From positions 52,514,162-52,578,161 of the forward strand of contig CAMGYJ010000010.1 in assembly GCA_946122785.1 (NCBI GenBank): a stretch of DNA of 64,000 bases. The letters run 5' to 3'. The stretch comes from Linum tenue (taxonomy: Eukaryota > Streptophyta > Magnoliopsida > Malpighiales > Linaceae). Shown here in pieces: positions 1 to 9,997 of this stretch (within the stretch, counting starts at the first letter, position 1; the number at the start of each line of letters is the position of its first letter). A program made the position numbers and the translations under genes. Below the pieces are notes generated by a model. The model searched no databases, was not told where the DNA came from, and was given only the letters and a program-made list of their open reading frames with translations.

Positions 1-129
1 AATATGCTAATAATGAAACCCATGCGAATAATGATGGTATGATAAACCGCTAGTAGATGCAGCAGCCATGGCCACCACCTTGAGGAGGCAGAGAAGAAGT
101 AGCTAGTATATGACCAAGTCGGGAAAGAT

Positions 130-849
130 TCAAGGAGCAATGGGTTTGGGGAGGTCAGGGAGATGGGGCAATTCTGGTACTTTTGGGAATTCAGGTTTTG
201 GAATCTCTGGCACTTTAGGCAGCTGTGGCACTTGAGGTTTTGGGAAAGCTGGGACCTCGGGTTTCGGAAATTCTGGAACTTGGGGTTTTGGAATATCAGG
301 CTTTGGCAATTCAGGAACTTGAGGCTTAGGGATTTCAGGTTTTGGAAGCTCTGGAACTTGGGGCTTAGGAATTTCAGGTTTTGGCAGTGCTGGAACTTGG
401 GGCTTTGGCAGCTCTGGAGTTTCAAGCTTGGGAAATTCTGGAACAACTGGCTTAGGGAGGTGAGGTTTTGGCAATTCTGGAATTTGAGGCTTAGGAAGTT
501 CAGGTTTGGGCATTTGAGGAACTATAGGCTTTGGGAGGTCAGGTTTTGGCAATTCTGGAACTACAGGCTTGGGGATTTCGGGTTTGGGCAATTCTGGAAC
601 CTCAGGTTTGGGGAGAGGAGGCAGTTCCGGTTTGGGGAGATCAGGGAAACGGGGAAGCTCTGGCTTGGGGAGAGGTGGAAGCTCGAGTTTAGGTACAGGA
701 GGCAGTAGCTCAGGCTTGGGAAGCTCCGGCATCTCCAGCATGCGGCGAGACGCAGCAGCAGCTACTCCACTGCATGGGACATCGACAAAGACGATAGCGA
801 AGAGCAGCAGCAACATGGGAACGACACATGTTCTCCTGTGAGAAGCCAT
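130..849 (-). CDS. PELPK1: PELPK1-like proline-rich cell-wall protein
   Basis: Single-exon gene of 239 residues. I chose the ATG at 847-849 because it is followed by a good secretion signal: basic MASHRR, a hydrophobic stretch at about residues 8-30 with a likely cut near GVA/A, then the mature protein. An upstream in-frame ATG at 891 would bury the signal behind 14 residues. From residue 37 to the end the protein is almost only P, K, E, L, V and I. By my count it has eight exact PELPK pentapeptides and many variants (PEIPK, PQVPK, PEFPK), and no other domain. Arabidopsis PELPK1 is a secreted, hydroxyproline-rich-type wall protein linked to germination and seedling growth; the same role here is inference. 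The repeat also leaves the opposite strand open for 181 codons, which I read as a by-product. A TATA box lies 172 bp upstream of the start. Confidence 0.85.
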   Translation of the reverse strand: MASHRRTCVVPMLLLLFAIVFVDVPCSGVAAAASRRMLEMPELPKPELLPPVPKLELPPLPKPELPRFPDLPKPELPPLPKPEVPELPKPEIPKPVVPELPKPDLPKPIVPQMPKPELPKPQIPELPKPHLPKPVVPEFPKLETPELPKPQVPALPKPEIPKPQVPELPKPEIPKPQVPELPKPDIPKPQVPEFPKPEVPAFPKPQVPQLPKVPEIPKPEFPKVPELPHLPDLPKPIAP

Positions 850-1020
850 ATATATATATGTTGCGGTGCCTGCCGGGTTTTGATCAATCACAGTACTCCT
901 TTAATTTCAACCCTGAAAAATATAGAAGCTGTACGTGTTGAAGCAGAAAAGGTGGTGGTGTTGGAATGAAGTGAGAGAGGTGTGGGGTTTTGCTTTGGCT
1001 TTGGCTTGATGGAAGAGGCA

Positions 1021-1028
1021 ATTTATAG
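1021..1028 (-). promoter_or_regulatory. TATA box of the PELPK1-like gene
   Basis: The minus strand reads CCCTATAAATTG here, about 172 bp upstream of the chosen ATG. Transcription would start near 990 and give a 5' leader of about 140 bases. No other strong TATA motif lies between this site and the start codon. Confidence 0.6.
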
Positions 1029-1059
1029 GGGGCATTTGAATTGAAGCAGCTAATGGAGA

Positions 1060-1976
1060 TGTACGCAGATATATAAGGAAGGACAAAGTCTAAGTTGGGT
1101 GGAGACGTGGAGTGCAGAAATATGTGTACTAGCTAGCTTGTTGGTAGCTCAACTACAACATCTATCTATCTGTCCCTCTGATTAGTTCAAAAGCTAGCTA
1201 GCTAGCCCGAGTCAAAAATGTCAACAAAGAAGCTCACCTGCATTAGATCATTATGGCTTTCTTCTAGGAAAAAACAACAAGGAAAAACTATGCTGAAGCC
1301 CCCAAGGAATAGACTTTTTTAAGAAAAAGAAATATATTAGGAGACTATATATTGATGGATGACTAATGTTGCATGCATGTTGGCCCTCATCAACAAAACA
1401 CCTGATATGACTAGTTAGATTTGGGCCGATTAACCTGTTTACTAATATCTTAATTAATTAATACTCTTCCCTAGCTACTTTCGTAACGTCTTATATATGC
1501 CACATTATATTCTCGTGTGCATCCTAACGTATATATAGTAATGGTACATCTTCTTCTCATATAAGATAGAAAATCATACATGAGAATCTACTATAGAGTG
1601 TATTTCCTAATACAACACAACCTGGGAAGAAGAAAAAAAAAAGTTGAAAAGAGTGACAAACATGATCATAAGCATCAAAAGGACCAATTTTTCTTTCCCC
1701 TTCTCGTGAGTTGCAGAGCGTTGTAATGAACAAGTAGCATAGCATCGACTTGTTTCTTCTTTGTCTCGGCAGCAGCACGCTCGCTGTCGACGCGAACTTT
1801 CTCGCGCGTCCACCGCATCCCAGCGTGTACAGGTAGACGTAACCAGCAAAAAAAGAAAAAAGATTAACGATCCTCATTCGGAGCACCCAATCTCCATCCC
1901 CGATCAGATGTAGTAAATAATCGCACAAACAGTAGAATTGGGGGGCAAGGCCCAAAAATGGTTCCACTAAATACCT
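1060..1976. other. Intergenic, no supported gene
   Basis: AT-rich spacer between the PELPK1-like promoter and an LTR remnant. The stretch 1690-1830 is GC-richer and open on the minus strand (basic, Arg/Lys-rich translation). It has no start, splice or family signal I trust, so it may be a decayed gene or transposon piece. Confidence 0.5.
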
Positions 1977-2345
1977 CTAGGCCCAAGCAAAAGGAAGGGC
2001 ACAAAAGGACAAAACACTAAAAGTCAATGGGAGACAAGCTGTCGGGTGGTCCATTGCCTGCGGGCGCCTGTCGCGCGTCAGAAGCCTGACAAGGCAGTTA
2101 GATGTCTGACAAAGAGGGCACAAAGCATTAAATTGGGACAGTGACGTGGAGGAGATCAACCTCGAGTTCGGTGAGTATAAATAGGGGCAGTTGGTAGCAT
2201 TTACGGAGGTTGGACTCTCTCGCTAACATTCCTACTTCGGGACACTTCCCTCTCTAAGGAACTGACTTGGGCGTCGGAGGATTAACGGGCCCAGGCGCCC
2301 TCCTCTTTGTGTGTGTGTGTAGGCAGGCGCCAGGCGAAGTGAAGC
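1977..2345 (+). mobile_element. LTR fragment, Ty3/gypsy (Tat/Ogre-like) type
   Basis: Typical plant gypsy LTR layout on the plus strand. A TATA box (GAGTATAAATAGGGG at about 2173-2187) is followed about 80 bp later by the leader-like run AACTGACTTGGGCGTCGGAG near 2260-2280. That run is shared by many Tat/Ogre/Athila-type LTRs. A GC-rich tail and a (GT)n run at about 2308-2322 follow. I find no matching second LTR, primer-binding site or coding region, so this is a solo or broken LTR; both ends are approximate. Confidence 0.5.
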
Positions 2346-2512
2346 TTCAGGAGTATCAGCGTGTATTATGGCACAAACATAATACATTGCTAATGTCAGA
2401 ATAGCGTAGGACATTTTGTGCCGCAGAATTAGCAACCCGATTCGCTTCTCGAAGTGTATAAATAAAATATACTAAAGATATATAGGTGACGAAGAATGCC
2501 AAGTACTTCACA

Positions 2513-2928
2513 TTAGTTGATTGTCAAGAAAGATAGACTATAAAAACTCACTGGAATTTCTCACACGACCCATAGATAGTTTGAAACTGAATCTGAAACA
2601 TCACAATCCTACATAAAGGGTCCAATGCTCTTCTTTTAAGAACAATATGCACTAATAAAAAAAAATGAAGAGTTGTTGATTCAAGTCAACTATATACTAA
2701 CAATTCAATTAAAAGAATTGGTTAGTTGATTGTCAAGAAAGATAGACTATAAAAACTCACTGGAATTTCTCACATGACCCATAGATAGTTTGAAATTGAA
2801 TCTGAAACATCACGATCCTACATAAAGGGTTCAATGCTCTCCTTTTAAGAACAATATCCACTAATAAAAAAAATGAAGAGTTGTTGATTCAAGTCAATTA
2901 TATACTAACAATTCAATTAAAAGAATTG
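2513..2928. repeat. Two-copy tandem duplication, unit ~209 bp
   Basis: The segment 2513-2721 is repeated directly at 2722-2928. The copies begin with the same TTAGTTGATTGTCAAGAAAG and differ by only a few substitutions and a one-base change in an A-run. Neither copy encodes anything recognisable. It abuts the LINE-derived RNase H remnant. Confidence 0.9.
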
Positions 2929-2996
2929 TCAAAACTTAAAAGTAAATGATAAAATTAGGGTTACTGATGATACAACTTAGAAAGTAGTAATATGAT

Positions 2997-3596
2997 TTGA
3001 CAACAAACCTATGTTCAGAAAGCGGGTTGCCGATGGATAGGAATCCCAGGGCTGTACCCGTGACGGTTGATTCTACCGGGGTTTCTCCACGACGTGGTGA
3101 GGGGGAGGGCAGGGTTGTGTGCATGTGGGATGGGGCGGTGAAAAGGGGGTCTCATGCGGCCGGTGGGATGGTTCTTTTGACTCCAGCGAGAGCTGTTTGG
3201 CTGGTAAAAGGAGTTCAATTTCCCGGCATGGATGACCCTTTGGTGGTGGAATTAATTGCCCTCCGGGAAGCTGCTCTGTGGTGCTTGTCGCTTGGCCTCT
3301 CAGATGTTAGGTTTGAAGGCGATGCCAAGGTTATTATTGATAAAATCAATCAGGCGGATGCCAAGGATAACCGAGTTGGAGCTGTGCTGGAGGAACTTCT
3401 GCAATATTTTAATGACAATCCTGGGCTTAGTGTTCGATTTGTAGGTCGGCGTAGTAATAGGGTAGCCCATTTGGTGGCTCGAAAAGCCCTTTCGTTGTAC
3501 CCGACTATGAGTCGTTTCTTTGATTTTCAGACCTGGCTGAACTCCAGGATGTAACTATCTATTAATATCAAATTATTTTTTGTAAAAAAAAAAAAA
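2997..3596 (+). pseudogene. LINE 3' end: RNase H domain plus poly(A)
   Basis: An open frame of 185 codons (2997-3554) matches the plant RVT_3 / RNase H-like domain found at the C-terminus of non-LTR retrotransposon ORF2. It has WDGAV (first acidic residue), VELIALREA (catalytic Glu), RFEGDAKVII (second Asp) and SNRVAHLVARKAL near the end. The stop at 3552-3554 is followed about 30 bp later by a 13-A run (3584-3596), as expected of a LINE 3' end. The reverse transcriptase and endonuclease are missing, so the copy is 5'-truncated. I could not find a convincing target-site duplication. A low-copy host gene of the same RNase H-like family is the alternative. Confidence 0.7.
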
Positions 3597-4545
3597 CGGG
3601 TTGAGTTTCTAACCAGTCCACTAACCCCTTTCATGAAAACAATCCCACAATATTACTTTTCTTTTCGAAATTTAATTTTTCATTAGCATCCATAAAAAGT
3701 TACTAACTTTCCACAAAACCCCAAACAACAAAATATAATTTTTGTTGTGAGAGGAGTAGACATAAAATGACATTCGGGGAATAAAAAGTATGTGTTCACA
3801 TAAAAATTACTTATATTTATTTTCAATTTTTTTAACATAGTCAAGACCAAATGAAAGTCCGGATATAAATTAAAAAACATAACTAAACCATCTGAAGTAG
3901 TCGACTAATCACAAACTCCCGATGAAAGTGTTTTACTTTCGATTCCCTATAATTTCTATCTCTCTTGGGGAAAGTGGCATAGTTTTTCTTTAACGATTTT
4001 CACCAAGCAATTTAGATGAGCTTTGTAATTGGACAACGACGATTTTAATCATGGGTAGTAAAAAAATAGAAAGGGGTCTTTTGATTCTTCATAGAAACCT
4101 GCTTGGCTTTCTCGGTGGGGTTAGAACATGAGCCCAATTTTAAGAAAAGCCTGCTGGGCTTTATGGCCGGGCTTAATAGAGGCTTGAGGTATGGAACCGC
4201 CAAATTGGTTTTGGCTAAAACCTGTGCTTTTCGGCGGGAAGAAACAAAAATAAAGGGACGAATGGACCATATTACCTCTGGCGAAAATTAAGGGGAGAGC
4301 TCCATTTTTTGAATGGTGAAAAGTTTGTAAAACTCCACCATTAATTATTCTATTGATTGATTGATGATTGATTGATTGATTTGAAATATTTCCCAAATCC
4401 TAGTCAAGTCTCTCTCTAGAAGGCGGATGAGCTTGGGTAGGAATAGGATTGATTGGGTACTCTGTTTGGAGAAATAATTAAGATTATTAAAGAGGAAGAT
4501 AGCTTCACGTGCCTACAGTAACCCCGGGAGGTGGATACGGTGATC

Positions 4546-4597
<52 letters not shown>

Positions 4598-5110
4598 TTG
4601 CATTATAATTGTCCTAGGCTCCTAGCGTCTTTTTTTTAAGTGCATGGTAGGCTCCTAGCGAGTTAGCACAAATTTGTTTAGTGCATGTATACATATATGG
4701 ACGGTGTTTGTGAAATCGTATTGTATCTGCGGTCCAGACGAAAAAACCTCATATATATTAGAATCTAAATTGATAGAAGATTTTGACGGCATGATTTGAA
4801 ATGATTAAATTATGATCAAATCGTGATTTCAACACAAACTATCCTACCACTGATTTTTCTAATACAACCTACATCCAATACGTATGGTTTCGCAATCCTT
4901 GCATTTAGATGCCAAATATGTTTAAAGCTCGCTCCCATATGCATTAACTGTTACACATACTAAACACGCAAGGCTAGGTGTGAGAATATATATATATATA
5001 TATTTTTTGTTTTGTTTTCAAATTCCCCCATTCACGCCAAGTAAACGAATTCAGAGAAAAAATATTTACCTCTGCCCCGATAACACGTAAACGGAATTTA
5101 CCACCTATTT
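3597..5110. other. Intergenic AT-rich spacer
   Basis: No gene is supported. It contains a GATT-rich run (about 4351-4380), the TTA microsatellite listed separately and an (AT)n run near 4986-5004. Confidence 0.6.
4546..4597. repeat. (TTA)n microsatellite
   Basis: About 17 uninterrupted copies of the trinucleotide TTA/ATT, ending in TTTTG. It should be length-polymorphic. Confidence 0.95.
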
Positions 5111-5137
5111 TTTGTCGGGACTCGGGAGTACCGATCA

Positions 5138-5143
5138 TATAAA
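5138..5143 (+). promoter_or_regulatory. TATA box of the 5253-5963 gene
   Basis: CATATAAAGCC lies 115 bp upstream of the chosen ATG, giving a C-rich 5' leader of about 85 bases. Confidence 0.6.
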
Positions 5144-5252
5144 GCCAAGCCACGCCACTCCACTCCAGTCTCTCCCCAAACCCTACCCGTGCCGCCTACC
5201 ACCAAATTGCAAAGTAAATCTGAGCTCTCTCCACACCTTCCCACCCATATCA

Positions 5253-5963
5253 ATGGCTGCCGAGGTTCCTCTTCCTCGGGTCCTTCCACCACCACAACCG
5301 AAGGGAGATCGAAAGCTGACTCTTCGACGCTACACAGCAGCGTTTACTGTTCTAGCCGCTCTTACCTCCTTAATGGCGGGCGTCATTTACGCGCAGACGG
5401 ACTACGGTCGTCAAGGGAACACCGCAGCTCCTCCACCTACTCCGGCGGACAACACCAGCAGCAGCAACCCTCCATCTCCACCGGCGGGCAACACCTGCAG
5501 CAATAGCCCTAAGTCTGGATTCTTCCAGTACATCAGGGATGCCTGGAACTCGTTGACTGTCTCCGACTTGAGCGTCGGGGTTGGTGCGGCTGGGGTAAAC
5601 GTTTTTGTCGGCATGTTGAACTACGACAGTGTCTCCAAATCTCCTTGGCTGGTAGGCCCTTACGGACCAACCTCTAAGCTGATGGGGTCCGTGATGAATT
5701 TCATGTTTGGATCGGTGGAGGAGAATACCATTCCCCTCCTCTGGTTCCTTTTGTGCTTGTCTGCGTGGTTTTTCTGCTTCTGTAGGGTGGTCAAGCCCAA
5801 GTGTGAGTACAACATTCTGGATGGGCTGCTGGGGTTAACCATGGGAAAAGTGGCGACCATACCGGGCCACGAGGGTATCCGAGTCGCTGTGTTCCTCATC
5901 TGCCTCATCTTGGGAGTTGCGAGGCCGTTCATGGAATCGTTTGAAGATGGATATCGTGGCTAG
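5253..5963 (+). CDS. Uncharacterised multi-pass membrane protein
   Basis: Intronless frame of 236 codons. I chose the ATG at 5253 because it sits in a plant-like context downstream of the TATA box; the frame stays open further upstream but through the leader. I do not recognise the family. Visible parts: a Pro/Lys-rich N-terminus; a hydrophobic segment at residues 28-47; a low-complexity Pro/Ser/Asn linker (about 55-85); a weakly hydrophobic Gly/Val stretch (107-122); an aromatic, Cys-rich segment (159-180, with LLWFLLCLSAWFFCFC); and a last one at 209-225, ending MESFEDGYRG. Two to four membrane spans are likely. The last two-thirds of the gene (from residue 79) plus its 3' flank are copied in inverted orientation immediately downstream, so read-through RNA would fold into a long hairpin. 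Confidence 0.65.
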   Translation: MAAEVPLPRVLPPPQPKGDRKLTLRRYTAAFTVLAALTSLMAGVIYAQTDYGRQGNTAAPPPTPADNTSSSNPPSPPAGNTCSNSPKSGFFQYIRDAWNSLTVSDLSVGVGAAGVNVFVGMLNYDSVSKSPWLVGPYGPTSKLMGSVMNFMFGSVEENTIPLLWFLLCLSAWFFCFCRVVKPKCEYNILDGLLGLTMGKVATIPGHEGIRVAVFLICLILGVARPFMESFEDGYRG

Positions 5964-6777
5964 AATTAAAAGGTAATTAATCCCCAACTTCCTCATTCCA
6001 GTAATTAATTTTCTTACATTCAGATCTGATCAGTTGGGAACTGTACGTATATTTTGGAGCACTGATTTGCTATTTAAGTTTTGAGTAGTTGTTGACTTAT
6101 TAATTGAGGAACTCGATATTTCCTTTTTGGTGAATCAATCGTATTGAACCAAAACTACTCAAAACTTAAATAGCAAATCAGTGCTCCAAAATATACGTAC
6201 AGTTCCCAACTGATCAGATTTGAATGTAAGAAAATTAATTACTGGAACGAGGAAGTTGGGGATTAATTACCTCTTAACTCTAGCCACGATATCCATCTTC
6301 AAACGATTCCATGAACGGCCTCGCAACTCCCAAGATGAGGTAGATGAGGAACACATCGACTCGGATACCCTCGTGGCCCGGTATGGTCGCCACTTTTCCC
6401 ATGGTTAACCCCAGCAGCCCATCCTGAATGTTGTACTGATCACACTTGGGCTTGACCACCCTACAGAAGCAGAAAAACCACGCAGACAAGCACAAAAGGA
6501 GCCAGAGGAGGGAATGGTATTCTCCTCCATGGTGTACTGTACGCGAACACCGATCCAAACACGAAATTCATCACGGACCCCATCAGCTTAGAGGTTGGTC
6601 CGTAAGGGCCTACCAGCCAAGGAGATTTGGAGACACTGTCGTAGTTCAACATGTCGACAAACGTGTTTACCCCAGCCGCACCAACCCCGACGCTCAAGTC
6701 GGAGACAGTCAACGAGTTCCAGGCATCCCTGATGTACTGGAAGAATCCAGACTTAGGGCTATTGCTGCAGGTGTTGC
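5488..6777. repeat. Near-perfect inverted repeat, arms ~600 bp, 62-bp spacer
   Basis: Arm 1 is 5488-6090 and arm 2 is 6153-6777; arm 2 is the reverse complement of arm 1. The outermost paired bases are GCAACAC (5488-5494) and GTGTTGC (6771-6777), and the innermost are TTGAGTAGTT (6081-6090) and AACTACTCAA (6153-6162). The main difference is an insertion of about 20 bp in arm 2 near 6525-6548. The other differences are scattered point changes and very small indels, so the inverted duplication is fairly recent. Confidence 0.95.
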
Positions 6778-6788
6778 ATGCCTGCCGT
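6280..6788 (-). pseudogene. Inverted, broken copy of the 5253-5963 gene
   Basis: On the minus strand this encodes the region of the intact neighbour from CSNSPKSGFFQYIRDAW to the same C-terminal MESFEDGYRG and stop at 6280-6282. It lacks the first ~78 codons, including the first hydrophobic segment and the promoter. An insertion of about 20 bp after the FGSV codons shifts the frame, splitting it into two open pieces (6461-6835 and 6280-6558). It cannot make the full protein. Any transcript of it, or read-through from the intact gene, would pair with the intact mRNA. Confidence 0.85.
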
Positions 6789-6789
6789 T

Positions 6790-9120
6790 TAGGGTTCCAT
6801 TCAATGGAGTAGCAAATAAGTATAGACGAATCCACCTGTATGTATGTGTGTGTGCATAAGCTACGCTAGGGGTTGGTGATTAATCGATTATTGCATGCCA
6901 ATAGTCTAGTCTAATCTAGTCTAGTCGGAGATTAACTTTCCATTAATGGCTCGCTTGCATTGTTGTTGTTTATTACAAGAATCGAAGATGGGGTTCGGCT
7001 ATAGCTATAGCTAGTCTTGATTTGATTTGTCTTTGCCCTGCTGTTGTTTGCAGACGAGGCTGAGTAAGGAGGCAGGTCCCTGTTTTTTGCTTGTACGTAG
7101 GGGATCGGCTGGGCGTTCGAGGTGGATGTTATGATGGCGACGGATGATGAATCAAGACTTGTTTGCTTGCTCGCTCTATCCTGTAATTAGTTTCGCTAGC
7201 TTAGCTTGCTACAAGATACTTTCCGTTGAATTTCTTTCAGTTGGTCATGTCGCATCGATTGGGAAATACTGAACAAGGATGGATCAAGTTGCTTTAAATT
7301 TGCTTTGCTTCTAGTACGGTTAAGTTTGGATGATGGTATGCCTACGTTTTGCTGGTGGATTAAGTTTGGATGATGATCATTTGGTTTCCTATAGCTCGCT
7401 CGCTCCCCTACGTAGTATATGATTTCTTTTGCATCTATACATACATAGGTTGCTCACTCGCGATTGTGTTTTCTATCGCATGCACGCACGGTTGTTTCAT
7501 GTTTGTGTCACGTTTTCGTTGATCAATGTCAATATTTTAAAGGGTGCATTGCATTGCATGTGAGTTTAATTATAAAATAGTGGTAATAACACATAAAAGA
7601 CAAGGTACTATATATACGTGCAATACAAACATTATCATGCATTGAAGGCCTTGTTGTAACTCTTGCATATTAATGGCCTAGAAAGAATATAATGAATGAT
7701 TTGGGATTAATGTTGTAACCTGTTTGATGGTAGGGTGCCCGGTGGGCTCTTGTTGGATTTAATTTGGAGGTGGCGGTAGTTAATGAAACCTTGCAAAGTA
7801 ATTCATAATTGTTATTTTTAATTTCGTTTGTCATATTATATTTTTTTTTGGCATTTTATTTGTATTTCTGTCATGGCAATGTTCATGGACCACTTGGTTG
7901 TTACACTAAAATGTATGCAAAAAAAAAGGAGTCAGAAGAAAGCCATTCCCTTACTACCCTTAAAAGGTTTACAGAGGCTTTTTTCTCTCTCATTTTTTTC
8001 CGGTCAGCACTCACGCTACATGGAAACAAACTTATGGCAGCTATCCCATAGCCCTTGTCGCACAAATGACGTCTGCATACACAGCGATTATATCCAGCGG
8101 TTAAAAGAACCCTGCGGATTTTGGGATTACATAAAAAAGGGTAATATTTGGCTGCTACCCTGGTTGTCCATTTTAATTCACGACAGTTGCTAATGGTAAT
8201 TAACCGACGCCATTTATTGGACATGTGAATATTTTTCATTTGATTTGAATGTTTGAACTATTGAGAGTTGAATGGAATGGTTGAATCCAATATTGAAAAA
8301 TCATATTGGAAGTTGTATCGAAAAAGTCAGCGGTAGCATATTTTATGCTGAAATTATTGTGTAATCTTTGTTAAACCATTTCATACTGCTAAATACCATC
8401 AACCAGTTTCTCTTCCGGTAGGAGGTTTTTCGGGTCGAACTGCCAGTACGATATAGTTTTTTAACCCTTTGATTGAACTGAATTTTTTTATTAAGTTTTG
8501 TATTCTTCATATTTACTTAGATTTTAAAGGAAAAGGTTACATAGAAAAAATTTGATTGAGATTTACAAAATTATATCAATTTTCCATAAATTTCATAAAA
8601 GCCTTTTTAGTACAATATATATTAGTATGGCATATATAGCATCTATATTACTGTATATTTTATATCACCATAGTTCCATACTCCAATCGTACAATCATTG
8701 TCTATTTTCGTAATATTGTAATATATTTTTCTCTTTGCCTTCTGTGTTTCAGGAGTTGTTTTTGGTTGCCTCGAATATTTTTTTCTTGTTCTGTGTTTCT
8801 TCCTCTTCTTTCTTATATTAATGAGATGAGTTGTCATGTGTTTTTGATGGATTTATAACAGGTTAAGATGACGTTCAGAAGAAAGCAGTGCATTACATTA
8901 TGTCAATGATTCATAAGAAAGCAAAAGTTTGATGTTGCCGATCTTGCTTGAAATTCACCTTTATTCAAGTTTGAAATTATTTTTTCGATTTACTTTGGAG
9001 AATTTTTTGCTGTGAGTTTAGTGAAATAAGTAATTTATGCCATGGATAATGGGTAATGTATCTTTAAGAGTGTAGATATAAATTTATGGGAACATTGAAA
9101 TGCAACAGCAGGTGGCAGCG
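6790..9120. other. Intergenic, no supported gene
   Basis: 2.3 kb of AT-rich sequence with scattered short runs and no frame above chance. Around 8040-8200 there is a slightly more complex stretch, but I see no domain in any frame. Confidence 0.6.
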
Positions 9121-9130
9121 GTTAAATTTA

Positions 9131-9441
9131 GGGTTAATATTTTCGTATGGCCTGAACTTTGACCAAAGTAAACATCCTGGCCAATCTTTTAGATCTATAA
9201 CATTATGGCCCGAACTATACACCAAAGTAAACAATTTGGCCAAATCAGACTGTTGACCGTTAACTTCGACGGTCAAACGCGTTGACTAACGGTCAACGCG
9301 CCATGTCACCGCCAACTCAGCAAAAAAAAAAAAAATTTAATTACCACCTAGCCCATTTAATTTCCACCTATTAGGTATTTTCTTAATTTGAAGACGAAAA
9401 AAAAAAAATCCCACAAAACGCAGCGGGTTTACCCTAACCCT
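9131..9441 (+). repeat. Left terminal inverted repeat of the MULE
   Basis: Pairs with 14480-14799. It is rich in TTGAC/GTCAA cores (five within about 150 bp, 9157-9298), including an imperfect palindrome around 9274-9300. TTGAC is the W-box core bound by WRKY factors, and the TIR probably also serves as promoter for the inward-facing gene. Confidence 0.93.
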
Positions 9442-9867
9442 ACCTTATCCATATCGTTCCCATCTCCATCCACAGAAATCACCCGCCGACCTCACCTCAC
9501 CTCACCTCACCTTCTCCTTCCTTCATCGTCGAATCACCTCACCGACTGAAAAATGCAGCGGCGGGCGTTCTTCTGAGCCCGCCGCCGCCGCCATCGATCT
9601 CACCCTTCTCCCTTCTACCTTCGCCCAGATTTCCCCCCTCCTCCTTCGCGATTTCTGATCCCTCGCGATTTCTCGCGATTTCTTTCTTCTCTCTGTGCAT
9701 CGATAACGACCTGGTGAAAAGGACGACGACGGGTCCACATTTCAAAGGGACCACAGCCAACAGATCGCATTCCCCACCAGCAACGTAAGCAATCGATCCC
9801 TTTCTTCTCTCCATTTCCATTCTTTTTTAATCCTCGCTAAAATCCAAGGATTAGGGTTTTCTAGTAA

Positions 9868-9969
9868 ACTGAGATTAAAGTAATGGAAACTGAGATTAAA
9901 GTAATGGAAACTGCGATTAAACTAATGAAAACTGAGATTAAAGTAATGGAAACTGAGATTAAACTAATC
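9868..9969 (+). repeat. 21-bp minisatellite in the MULE leader
   Basis: About five tandem, slightly diverged copies of ACTGAGATTAAAGTAATGGA plus one A, ending 28 bp before the transposase ATG. It probably lies in the 5' untranslated leader. Confidence 0.85.
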
Positions 9970-9997
9970 TCGTATCATTTTTTTTGTCTTTGCTAGA

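Noticed and set aside
163..708. 181-codon open frame on plus opposite the PELPK1-like gene
   Set aside because: Its Trp/Phe/Arg-rich translation is the antisense of the PELPK repeat, with no signal or promoter; a by-product of codon bias.
1557..1967. 136-codon frame on minus
   Set aside because: No domain, mixed composition, runs through simple-sequence DNA; kept only as a note in the intergenic entry.
3597..3604. CGGGTTG after the LINE poly(A) and again at 3023 as a target duplication
   Set aside because: Only 7 bp and the upstream copy lies inside the apparent element; likely chance.
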